Origin: an uncultured Prochlorococcus sp.
Lineage (GTDB): Bacteria > Cyanobacteriota > Cyanobacteriia > PCC-6307 > Cyanobiaceae
DNA: 64,000 nt
NCBI GenBank assembly: GCA_902590775.1
Contig: CACIYC010000002.1
Span: 1 to 64,000, forward strand
Direction: 5' to 3'
The notes beneath the pieces are model-generated. The model searched no databases, was not told the origin of the DNA, and was given only the letters and a program-made list of their open reading frames with translations. Positions 11,175-19,878 of the stretch are shown in pieces; position 1 is the first letter of the stretch, and every line of letters starts with the position of its first letter. The position numbers and the translations under genes are program-made.

Positions 11175-11816
11175 TTATAATAATCTATCTATTTGTTGGT
11201 AGCTTAAGTAAATATTATCAGAATTATCTATAATATTGTCTGCCATCTTTTTTTTATTTTCAATTGATAACTGAGAATTAATTCGATTATTTGCTTGTTT
11301 GTAACTTAATTTATCTCTAGACATTAATCGATCATATTGTTGATTTCTTGTACAAAAAGCCAGCCATATTTCGCTGCATAAATAGCCAAGGTTGGCTTCA
11401 AATAATAGAGGAATAACTAAACCTATTGTAGGAGTATTGTTTTGTTTTTCTAGTTCATTTTTCAATCGGCTCTCTATGATTGGGTGTAATAAATTCTCAA
11501 GCCAAATTCTTTCATTTTTATTTGAGAAAATAATATCTCCTAAAATGATCCTGTTGATTGCTTGGGTTGCATTTGTTTCTTTGACGATTTTTGATCCGTA
11601 TCTTTTGATGACTTCTTTCGTAGCATCTTTGCCTGGCTTTAGTGCTTCCCTGGAGTAGATATCTGCATCAAGGATTGGAATTTGTTTAACATTTTCTAAA
11701 TAGTTACCAATAAGACTTTTTCCACTCGCAATGCCGCCAGTGATGCCTATACGACGTTGAACTCCATTCCAACGTTTTTGAGATTTAGTCTTTAAAACTC
11801 TGACAAAATGTCGCAG
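11175..11816 (-). CDS. coaE: Dephospho-CoA kinase; start uncertain (CTG at 11816 is a candidate)
   Basis: Minus translation RWNGVQRRIGITGGIASGKSLIGNYL...ILDADIYSREAL...LLHPIIESRLKNELEKQNNTPTIGLVIPLLFEANL; the track reports only the C-terminal part because no ATG/GTG/TTG precedes 11465 in frame. Confidence 0.85.
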   Translation of the reverse strand: MRHFVRVLKTKSQKRWNGVQRRIGITGGIASGKSLIGNYLENVKQIPILDADIYSREALKPGKDATKEVIKRYGSKIVKETNATQAINRIILGDIIFSNKNERIWLENLLHPIIESRLKNELEKQNNTPTIGLVIPLLFEANLGYLCSEIWLAFCTRNQQYDRLMSRDKLSYKQANNRINSQLSIENKKKMADNIIDNSDNIYLSYQQIDRLL

Positions 11817-11848
11817 GATATGAATAGTTTACTTTCTCAGGCATCGTC

Positions 11849-13090
11849 TTGAGTATTTTTGAATCATCAACTTGGTCTTTGATTTCAGGAGGGATAACCG
11901 CTCCGTCAAATTTTAAGGCGGCTGGAATTCAGGCAGGACTTAAGTCTTCCAAAACACTAGATTTAGCTTTAATTCTTGCACCCAAAAATGCAGTTTGTGC
12001 AGGGACTTTTACCCAATCTGTTGTTCGTGCTAAGTGTGTTGATCTTTGTATAGATCGTTTATTGGAGAATGATGGTAAAGCTAGGGCCTTAATTGTAAAT
12101 TCTGGGCAAGCTAATGCTTGCACTGGTTCTCGAGGATTACAAGATAGCTTACTTGTAACCAAGGCTTTATCTGAAAAATTGGGACTCTCGGAATCTGAGG
12201 TTTTGATTTGTTCTACAGGTGTGATAGGTCAACCAATTCCTATTCAAAAGCTTTTGCAAGCATTAAATTCTCTTGTTGATTCATTAAGTGATGAAGGGAG
12301 TGCAAATGCAGCTAAGGCAATTTTGACAACAGACTTGAAAGTTAAAGAGATTGCTATAGAAGCGAATCTTGGAGGTAGGCGCGTGCGCATTGGAGGCATT
12401 GCAAAAGGTTCAGGTATGATTCATCCAAATATGGCCACAATGCTTGGATTCATAACATGTGATATTGGTTTACCTAAAAAAGTTTGGGATCAAATGATTA
12501 AGAGAGTGGCTGATTATTCTTTTAATGCAATTAGTGTTGACGGAGATACAAGTACAAATGATTCTTTTGTGGCTTTTTCTGCAGGCAGTTTATTAGAAAA
12601 AGATTATTTTAGTGAACTTGAAAAAGGCTTAATATTAGTTTCTACTTATCTTGCAAAATCAATAGCAAGAGATGGAGAAGGAGCCAATTGTCTTGTTGAA
12701 GTGAAAGTAGAAGGAGCTAAAAGTTTTTCTGACGCGCAGATCATTGCTCGCACTATATGTAGTTCGTCGTTAGTGAAAGCAGCTATTCATGGCTGTGATC
12801 CTAATTGGGGAAGAATATTGGCTGCTGCTGGTAGATCAGGAGTTTCTTTTATCCCAGAGGATGTTTCTCTTTGGATTGGATCATTTCAAATAATGAGTAA
12901 AGGTTTACCAACAGAATTTAATAGACAGTTAATTGTTGATTATATGAAAGATATAGTTAAAGTTGATGATATAAAGAATCAAACATTAATTTTAAGTCTA
13001 CGTATAGGTGATGGTCAGCATCATGCATTTTCATGGGGTTGTGATTTATCGTCTGAATATGTACATATCAATGCCGATTACACAACCTAA
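11849..13090 (+). CDS. argJ: Bifunctional glutamate N-acetyltransferase / amino-acid acetyltransferase
   Basis: GGITAPSNFKAAGIQAGLK, IAKGSGMIHPNMATMLGFITCD (cleavage motif), DPNWGRILAAAGRSG. Confidence 0.96.
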   Translation: MSIFESSTWSLISGGITAPSNFKAAGIQAGLKSSKTLDLALILAPKNAVCAGTFTQSVVRAKCVDLCIDRLLENDGKARALIVNSGQANACTGSRGLQDSLLVTKALSEKLGLSESEVLICSTGVIGQPIPIQKLLQALNSLVDSLSDEGSANAAKAILTTDLKVKEIAIEANLGGRRVRIGGIAKGSGMIHPNMATMLGFITCDIGLPKKVWDQMIKRVADYSFNAISVDGDTSTNDSFVAFSAGSLLEKDYFSELEKGLILVSTYLAKSIARDGEGANCLVEVKVEGAKSFSDAQIIARTICSSSLVKAAIHGCDPNWGRILAAAGRSGVSFIPEDVSLWIGSFQIMSKGLPTEFNRQLIVDYMKDIVKVDDIKNQTLILSLRIGDGQHHAFSWGCDLSSEYVHINADYTT

Positions 13091-13216
13091 AAGTGTTATA
13101 ACTCAAATCAACTGGCATCATTAAATAGCTCCCCGTTTTTGATACGAATCTTTTAAATTGTGAGAAAAGTGTGATTTAACTACTAACGTTTTAGATATGA
13201 AAATGCTTTCATTTTT

Positions 13217-13612
13217 ATGACTAATAATCTGCAACCATTTAAATCAAAGGGTTTTGGATTGCCTTCTTATATCTTTGGAGCCCTTGTTGCAGTAATAGCT
13301 TTATTTGAGACATTTCGAGGATTTCCTTTTGCGATTGTGAGTGGAATAGGCACTTTTATTGTTTGGACTGCGGTATCCACTGTTATTTACGCAAGGGATA
13401 CAAAATTTTTAGGTAGATTATTACCTGGAATTGTCATTTGGGGAATAGGAGCTTTTTTAATCAGGTTGGGAGGAATGACTGGCATCACTGTGTTTGAGGT
13501 TTATATGAATTTAACTTTATGGGGAAGTATTTTGGGAGCAACTTTTTTCCCTGAGCAGTCCCCTAATAATCCATTCGGAGCGCCATCTGATTGGAGAGAT
13601 AAAAAGGAATAG
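13217..13612 (+). CDS. Conserved membrane protein of unknown function
   Basis: 131 aa with about three or four hydrophobic segments. Confidence 0.7.
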   Translation: MTNNLQPFKSKGFGLPSYIFGALVAVIALFETFRGFPFAIVSGIGTFIVWTAVSTVIYARDTKFLGRLLPGIVIWGIGAFLIRLGGMTGITVFEVYMNLTLWGSILGATFFPEQSPNNPFGAPSDWRDKKE

Positions 13613-13650
13613 TTGATTTAAAAGTTGCTATTGGTTGCCTACTTTTAAAA

Positions 13651-13823
13651 GTGTGATAACTCTGTGACCCGATTGTGATAATTGTGTGATAACTCTTCCT
13701 TCTTTTTAGTCCCTGACATAACGTGCTATGAATGACCTCTAAAAAAGGTTTGTATTGCACATACAAACGGTCTGTATTAATTCGCACTGCACTACTGAAA
13801 GTGTGATATTTGTGCGATAATTT
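13651..13823. repeat. Cluster of short GTGTGATAA-type direct repeats
   Basis: GTGTGATAACTCT at 13651-13663 and 13684-13696; related TTGTGATAATT around 13673, GTGTGATATTT at 13801, TGTGCGATAATTT at 13811. Confidence 0.6.
13748..13768. promoter_or_regulatory. Perfect inverted repeat GTTTGTAT-TGCAC-ATACAAAC
   Basis: Two 8-bp arms separated by 5 nt, upstream of the methyltransferase gene. Confidence 0.45.
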
Positions 13824-13844
13824 TTATATTTATTACTTTTTAAT

Positions 13845-14525
13845 GTGAATCAAATTAATATTAATTTGGATCAAGCCTGGAGTGATCAATCTCTTTTAGA
13901 TTTTTATGAGAAAAATCGAAACTCTTATGAAAATTTATATGAGAGCGAGAAGATTTTTGTCGATCGAATTTTGAAGGAAGAGACCAGTTATCTTGATTTG
14001 GGGTGTGCTTTAGGAGGATTTGCAAGCGTCTTAAAAGAAAAGCTACATAAATATAATTATGTAGGTGTTGATGCTTCTAAGACGATGATTAATCAAGCTT
14101 TGCTTTTACATGATAGGTCTCATGATTTCTTCCATTGTCCTGATGGAGTAGCAAGTTGTGGGTTGGAAATATTATCAGACTATGTAATATGTCTTGGTTT
14201 TCTTCATCTGCATAAAGAATGGCGCGATACTCTTCTTTGGGCTTTAAATCATTCGAAAAAAGGATTATTGTTTGACTTACGGGAGACTCCTTTTGACACC
14301 ATAGAAGATATCTCAGAATGTAATTTTAATACTAATTTTAATGATTTGAGCAAAGAAAAATGTTTACTTCCTTATAACGTTATTAATTGTGAAGAGAGTA
14401 CAAAACTAGTTGAGGATTTGTTCTCTTCATGGGGAAATATTTATCAATATGGTTATTTACAAGAGGGCAATAATAATAATTCCAGTAAAGTATGGATGAA
14501 AACATATTTTATCGAGAAGTTTTAA
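13845..14525 (+). CDS. SAM-dependent class I methyltransferase (GTG start)
   Basis: YLDLGCALGGFASVLKEKL...NYVGVDASKTMI resembles motif I and post-I of class I methyltransferases. Confidence 0.7.
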   Translation: MNQININLDQAWSDQSLLDFYEKNRNSYENLYESEKIFVDRILKEETSYLDLGCALGGFASVLKEKLHKYNYVGVDASKTMINQALLLHDRSHDFFHCPDGVASCGLEILSDYVICLGFLHLHKEWRDTLLWALNHSKKGLLFDLRETPFDTIEDISECNFNTNFNDLSKEKCLLPYNVINCEESTKLVEDLFSSWGNIYQYGYLQEGNNNNSSKVWMKTYFIEKF

Positions 14526-15073
14526 TTCCATCTATATATCTGATGTCTTCAGATACCTCTGCATTAACTAACGCCTATTAAACTAACTGATCTTCTAGCT
14601 AATGCTCTGTCGTGTTTAAGAGTTTGATTTTTTTGGAACTCTTTTTCTTTTTTGAGTGCTTACTTGCATCGTTTTATGTTTGTCTCTTCTGAATTGAAAA
14701 GTTTTGCTTTTCCCACAAATAAAATTCTTTATTCAATAGGTTGTCTTGAAAATTGGAATCAAAATACGAAAATAATTTTTCAAAACATGACAGAATTTCT
14801 TTAATGACCTGGATCATTTCTTTGCTAAAAACCTTTTGCTAGCAGTCAATCTCGTGCATGTGCATTGATGATTTATCAACGAGTCAGTATGAATGGTGAT
14901 TACACCTCATATCCTTAAGCGTTTGTATCCCAAAGCTTTTATGGGGCTCTAAAACGTTTATTACTATTTTTTATTCATCAATTTTTACGATGTATAAAGT
15001 AATAATTTTTTGATCTACTTAAAATATTTTTAAAAGACATATAGAATTGGATTATATTAAAGAAGTTTTTCTC

Positions 15074-15679
15074 ATGCACATTAAGAAAGTTGTTCCTGGT
15101 GTAGTTGTTGCACTATCATTGGCTGCTTCACCTTGTATCGCTGGAGGAGACGATTATCAAGACACAAGAGAGTCTCAAGCTTTTTATGCAACTCTAGGAG
15201 GAGGACTCGGATTTCCTCAAGATATTCAGTATTCACTTTCCCCTCAAGAGACTGAAGTGAATTCAGGGTTTTCTCTGGAAACAGGTTTTGGTTATCGATT
15301 AAGTCCTGATGTAAGAGTAGAACTTACCTATGGTCTCAATAAAATTGATGTTGAAACAACTACTGGGATGTTTGAAGATGCAGATGCTAAAAGTGTTATT
15401 TTTAGTGGCTATTACGATCTAAATAATTCTTCCAGTTGGACTCCTTATATTGGTTTGGGTCTTGGAAGATCAACTGTAGATAGTGATGCATCAGTTGATG
15501 ATACTGATACTTCTATGACTTATCAAGGAAAGGCAGGCCTTACATTTGAGGCAAGTGAAAAAGTAGATGTTTTTGGAGAAGTTGGTTTTCAAGCTATCGA
15601 GGATACCAATATTAACAATACTGATGTTTCAGCAATACAAATCTGGAAAGGTCAAGTGGGGGTTAGGTTCTTTTTCTAA
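15074..15679 (+). CDS. Outer-membrane beta-barrel protein (OmpA/Opa-like porin)
   Basis: Signal peptide MHIKKVVPGVVVALSLAASPCIAG; alternating beta strands; C-terminal WKGQVGVRFFF ending in aromatic F. Confidence 0.75.
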   Translation: MHIKKVVPGVVVALSLAASPCIAGGDDYQDTRESQAFYATLGGGLGFPQDIQYSLSPQETEVNSGFSLETGFGYRLSPDVRVELTYGLNKIDVETTTGMFEDADAKSVIFSGYYDLNNSSSWTPYIGLGLGRSTVDSDASVDDTDTSMTYQGKAGLTFEASEKVDVFGEVGFQAIEDTNINNTDVSAIQIWKGQVGVRFFF

Positions 15680-16331
15680 TATTTTTTGTTGTTATTGATT
15701 GAATCGCGGCTTTGCTCCAGAAGTAAACCCAGCAAGATATTCCAATAAATTTGAAGCCTTCTTCTAATATTTGTACATTTTCATAGTTTATAGGTAAAAA
15801 GTCTTGAAAAATATCGCTAACAATAGATAGTGCTAGAAAAGAAGATGAAGTGATAAAAGCAAAAATATCAATTTCAGTAATCAATTCTCTAAATTTAAGT
15901 ATTAAATATAAAGCTAAGGAAATATATATTGTATAAAGAATATCCTGATTAATCTGTTGTTTATCATGTAATAAAAATAGATCATCCAAACAAAGCACTG
16001 TAGAAAAGATACCACCAATGATTAAAAGTTTTTTATAACGTCGATTTTTCATAAGATTATCATTTAATGCAAAAAAGTTAATTGAGCTTGCAGAAGCCCA
16101 AAGAATCACACCTATGCTAGATATCATTCCTACGCCAATTGGATAGTCGCAAGTTTGCAGTAGATCGCGCAGCACCAATCCTGTCTCTATACCTGCAGCA
16201 GATGTAAATAGAAGTATACATATGTATAGAATTGATGATGGGATAATTGCTAGATATATAAGATTTAGGAAATGATGTTTTTTCATTTTATAAAAGTGCA
16301 TGCTTGCTAAAGCCAGCTTAACTATTTGCAT
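15663..16331 (-). CDS. Multi-pass membrane protein, unknown function
   Basis: 222 aa with several hydrophobic segments; conserved-looking LDDLFLLHD and EEGFKFIG motifs. Confidence 0.6.
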   Translation of the reverse strand: MQIVKLALASMHFYKMKKHHFLNLIYLAIIPSSILYICILLFTSAAGIETGLVLRDLLQTCDYPIGVGMISSIGVILWASASSINFFALNDNLMKNRRYKKLLIIGGIFSTVLCLDDLFLLHDKQQINQDILYTIYISLALYLILKFRELITEIDIFAFITSSSFLALSIVSDIFQDFLPINYENVQILEEGFKFIGISCWVYFWSKAAIQSITTKNIRKRT

Positions 16332-16415
16332 ATAAGATTTGCAAATTATTCTTTAGATTTTTATATCAAAAAGGGTATATACTTTATTAAGTAGTATTGA
16401 TTTTCATACTTACAA

Positions 16416-17006
16416 ATGAAACAGTTTTTTCCTAGAGTTTTAATTGCTCTGGCTTTTACTGCCTCACCTTTCAGCCCTGATGCTCATTCTTCTGAACTGG
16501 GTAAAAAGGATCAAGGAATTTATGCAACGTTAGGTGCTGGTTATTTGCATACACAAAATCTTAGTTTCTCCAATAGTTTTTTTGATGTAGATCCAGGATT
16601 TTCTTTTGACTCTGGCTTTGGTTATAGATTTAATCCAAATTTGAGAGCCGAAGTTACATATTTAACAAGTAAATATGTTATTAGTAGTTCTAATTTATTT
16701 GATGATATTATATCGAATAGTGTATTTTTAAGCGGCTACTATGATATAATATATGAATCAAAATTGACTCCATATATTGGTTTGGGTGTTGGAAGTACAA
16801 CTGTAGATAGTGATGCAACAACTGATGATAATGATACTGCTCTAAGTTATCAAGGAAAGGCTGGTCTTGCTTTTGATGCAAGTGAAAAAGTAGATGTTTT
16901 TGGAGAAGTTGCTTATCAACTTATAAGAGCTACTAATATAGCAAATACTGATATTGAAGATACGTTTAGTTGGAGAGGACAATTGGGTATTAGGTTCTTT
17001 TTCTAA
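16416..17006 (+). CDS. Outer-membrane beta-barrel protein, paralog of 15074-15679
   Basis: Shares TPYIGLGxGxxTVDSDA...YQGKAGL.F.ASEKVDVFGEV and terminal QLGIRFFF with the upstream paralog. Confidence 0.75.
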   Translation: MKQFFPRVLIALAFTASPFSPDAHSSELGKKDQGIYATLGAGYLHTQNLSFSNSFFDVDPGFSFDSGFGYRFNPNLRAEVTYLTSKYVISSSNLFDDIISNSVFLSGYYDIIYESKLTPYIGLGVGSTTVDSDATTDDNDTALSYQGKAGLAFDASEKVDVFGEVAYQLIRATNIANTDIEDTFSWRGQLGIRFFF

Positions 17007-17059
17007 GACATTTTGAGATTTCTAAAGAGTTAATTTTTTCCTTAGCACCTTCAAGAAAT

Positions 17060-17330
17060 AAGAGGAGCCCTTTCAGGCTCCATGGATCACTTGGTTAATA
17101 AGGCTGATCTAACCCCATCTCTCTTAATGTTCAAGCAGCAACAGGGGCTGTTTGACGAGAGAAACTAACGATTTTGTTAGCAGTTATGTTTTTACTCTAA
17201 CCGAGCAGGTTTCAGTCAAACTCCTTGAACCCCGTCGAAACCATTGCAGCCCCTTAGCTAATGGAGCTGAGCGGAATCGAACCGCTGTCCGAGAAACTGG
17301 TGTGAATCACCTAGTCTATTCAAAATAGAC
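17060..17330 (-). ncRNA. ssrA: Transfer-messenger RNA, circularly permuted (two-piece)
   Basis: Minus strand: acceptor part ...GGACAGCGGTTCGATTCCGCTCAGCTCCA ends at 17262, about 8-nt spacer, then coding part GGGGCTGCAATGGTTTCGACGGGGTTCAAGGAG from 17253. GGGGCTG pairs with CAGCTCC. Tag ORF at 17131-17181 encodes ANKIVSFSRQTAPVAA-stop. Confidence 0.95.
17064..17081 (-). terminator. GC-rich hairpin near the 3' end of the tmRNA coding piece
   Basis: GGAGCC-TGAAAG-GGCTCC on the minus strand; could be a tmRNA helix rather than a terminator. Confidence 0.4.
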
Positions 17331-17404
17331 ATATGTATTCTGACAGATATCTTGTTAATCAATTCATTTAATCTAAAAAATATAAACAATTTCAAGGAGC
17401 TTTT

Positions 17405-18541
17405 GTGGTTAAGAATTTCAATGTTATGGCTGCTCTTCCTCATGGCTTAGAAGAAGTTGGTGCAATTGAATTAAAGGATTTGGGAGTGCAATTATTAAAA
17501 ATATCTAGAGGAAGGGTTTTTTTTAAAGCTGACTTAGCATGTTTCTATCGTTTACATCTTCAAGCTCGTTTACCATTTAGATTCTTGAGAGAAATCTGCC
17601 AGTTTCCATGTAATGGGAAAGAATCTCTTTATCATGGCATTCAAAACGCATTTGATTGGGAAACTTGGCTAGATCCTTCTAAAAGTTTTCGCGTTGATAT
17701 TTCTGGTATTTCATCTGAATTAACTCATACTCATTTTACTGCTTTGACAGTTAAAAATGCTGTTGTTGATTTGCAAAGATCCATTTGGGGTAAGAGGTCA
17801 AATATTAGTTTGTCTTCACCAGATTTTTGTCTTCATTTACACCTTGCTTCGGAAAATGCAACTCTAAGTTTAGATTCTTCGAGTACGAGTTTACATCGAA
17901 GAGGTTATCGCCCTGCTATGGGTATAGCGCCTTTAAAGGAAAATATTGCTTCGGGGTTAATAAAAATTTCGGAATGGGATGTTTCTTTGAATTTGGTTGA
18001 TCCATTATGTGGTTCTGGTACATTTCTTTTAGAAGCTGTAAGCATGGCAAAGGGAATGGCCCCAGGTATTGCTAGAAAATTTCTTTTTGAGAATTGGCCT
18101 GATTTTGATTTGCATATTTGGCTTGAAGAGATAAAAAATGCAAAAAGTCTTTTGAAACTGAATATGAAATTACCTAAAATAATTGGTTTTGAAGAGAATA
18201 TTGAGATTTCTCGAAATGCAAAGGAGAACATTTTATTTGCTGGATTGGATAAGGAAATTGAAATTAAAGTAGGACATTTTCGAGAATTTAAATTGCCTTC
18301 TGAGCCGGGAATAATTATTTGTAACCCACCTTATGGAAAAAGACTTGGTAATGAAAATGACTTGGAAAGTTTATATAAAGAGTTTGGAACTTATTTAAAA
18401 ACTAATGCGTCAGGATGGAGTTTATGGATGCTAAATGGTAACCCTAAATTGAGTAGTTTCCTTGGTATGAAATGTTCTAAAAGATTTCCTATTAGTAATG
18501 GAGGAATTGATTGTAGATGGATGAATTATAAAATTCATTGA
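17405..18541 (+). CDS. THUMP-domain N6/N2 methyltransferase (RlmL/YcbY-type 23S rRNA methyltransferase)
   Basis: LVDPLCGSGTFLLEA and IIICNPPYGKRLG (NPPY) motifs; N-terminal THUMP-like region; LHRRGYR. Confidence 0.85.
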   Translation: MVKNFNVMAALPHGLEEVGAIELKDLGVQLLKISRGRVFFKADLACFYRLHLQARLPFRFLREICQFPCNGKESLYHGIQNAFDWETWLDPSKSFRVDISGISSELTHTHFTALTVKNAVVDLQRSIWGKRSNISLSSPDFCLHLHLASENATLSLDSSSTSLHRRGYRPAMGIAPLKENIASGLIKISEWDVSLNLVDPLCGSGTFLLEAVSMAKGMAPGIARKFLFENWPDFDLHIWLEEIKNAKSLLKLNMKLPKIIGFEENIEISRNAKENILFAGLDKEIEIKVGHFREFKLPSEPGIIICNPPYGKRLGNENDLESLYKEFGTYLKTNASGWSLWMLNGNPKLSSFLGMKCSKRFPISNGGIDCRWMNYKIH

Positions 18542-18924
18542 GGTTTTCCAAAAACAGCTTTTGTACTTTTAGATAATCCTTCTAATGTTTCTGGTAAATA
18601 AGGACCCTTAGTTAAATAACCACCTAATCTAAAACTTATTCCAGCTAATGTCACATCAATTATTGCTATGACAAATAATGCAGTTTCAATTTTCCAATCA
18701 AAAGAATTTTGCATCCATATGACCCCAATTATTTGAAAGGCCAACAATGTAAATAACATTAGAACACCTCCCATTGCTAGAAAAATTCCCCCACTAATTA
18801 ATCTTCTTCTTTCACGACTCACTTCTTTTAATGCAATTCGAACATGGAGATCCATGATTGAACTGGCTAGTGCAGTAACTCTTGCTGCTGCTCCAAATCC
18901 TTTTGAGTTTTGCGGATCGTTCAT
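18535..18924 (-). CDS. Phage-holin-family / YqjE-like (Holin_X) small membrane protein
   Basis: ASSIMDLHVRIALKEVSRERRRLISGGIFLAMGGVLMLFTLLAFQ followed by a second TM segment. Confidence 0.6.
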   Translation of the reverse strand: MNDPQNSKGFGAAARVTALASSIMDLHVRIALKEVSRERRRLISGGIFLAMGGVLMLFTLLAFQIIGVIWMQNSFDWKIETALFVIAIIDVTLAGISFRLGGYLTKGPYLPETLEGLSKSTKAVFGKPQ

Positions 18925-19388
18925 TAAGATCTTCTCCCTCCAGCCAAAAGTATCCCTAATAAAACACCAAGTCCTGTTGCTATGCCAATAGCCAATAATG
19001 GACTTTTTCTTACAGGTTTTTCTATTCTAGGTCTGAGCGTAGTATTAAGTTCATCCAAAAGATCTTCTAACTGCTTTTCTAATGGTTCAAGAGTTTCAGC
19101 AAAGTGTTTAGTACTATTGCTTGCTGAATTTAAAAGGTCTTCTAACTGTTCTACGACCCCTTCAGATGTTTTCCCAGAATGTGTTGAAATAATTTTGACT
19201 AATTCATCAAGACTTCCTCTAGTTGCTTCAATAGTTTGTTTTGCTAAATCAGGCCATTCTTCCTGAATTCTTGGTAAGAGGTCATCAAATTGCTCAACAA
19301 ACCATTGATTAGAAAGGCTTTTATTTTCAGATGACTGGGAGTCAACTGATGCCTGGGACTCGTAAGCTGAGGAATTCTGTGATTCCAT
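18924..19388 (-). CDS. YqjD/ElaB (DUF883)-like protein with C-terminal TM segment
   Basis: Helical charged body then RKSPLLAIGIATGLGVLLGILLAGGRRS tail typical of DUF883 proteins; coupled to the downstream Holin_X-like gene. Confidence 0.6.
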   Translation of the reverse strand: MESQNSSAYESQASVDSQSSENKSLSNQWFVEQFDDLLPRIQEEWPDLAKQTIEATRGSLDELVKIISTHSGKTSEGVVEQLEDLLNSASNSTKHFAETLEPLEKQLEDLLDELNTTLRPRIEKPVRKSPLLAIGIATGLGVLLGILLAGGRRS

Positions 19389-19630
19389 AATTTCCAGACT
19401 GTTTTATAAAGCGTAGTTAGGACTTGGATGATATGGAACCCTTTTAATAGTTGATTCTTTCAAACCAACGCTTATAAGCACATTTAACTAATGCTTGTAA
19501 ATAAAGGCACAATCTATGATCTTCAACTTTTTTCTTGGGATTTAGTAACATTCAGACGTCGCCTTTGCTTACATTTATTGCTATATGAAGGCTTCTAGTG
19601 CTAAAAAAGCTTGTAATTAATTTAGTTATC

Positions 19631-19762
19631 ATGGACGTCGGGTTGTCTGCAATGTTTTTTGCGTCCAATACCATTCCTACAGATTTCGGTCTAGTTCTTG
19701 GTGCCATTGCAGGTGCTGGTAGCTTGCTTTTAATTGCTTTGAGATTTGTTCCTAGTGATTAA
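19631..19762 (+). CDS. Small single-TM protein, 43 aa
   Basis: ATG ORF MDVGLSAMFFASNTIPTDFGLVLGAIAGAGSLLLIALRFVPSD-stop; not in the track (below its length limit). Confidence 0.55.
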   Translation: MDVGLSAMFFASNTIPTDFGLVLGAIAGAGSLLLIALRFVPSD

Positions 19763-19878
19763 GCACTAAAAGAATAGGCCTTCTAAGTGGAACCCTTGTT
19801 TTAAGAGGGCTCTATGGTTTTTTATGATCTGAAATATATTTTTAGTAAAATCTATTATATTTCTCTACTATAGTTTCT

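Noticed and set aside
11392-11658. Plus-strand 88-aa ORF
   Set aside because: Antisense to coaE, whose conserved frame reads through the whole region.
17258-17443. Minus-strand 61-aa ORF
   Set aside because: Overlaps the tmRNA acceptor piece and the rlmL-like gene start; not coding.
19790-19822. Imperfect hairpin GAACCCTT-GTTTT-AAGAGGGCTC followed by T-rich run
   Set aside because: Plausible terminator for the 43-aa gene but the stem is imperfect; not strong enough to list.
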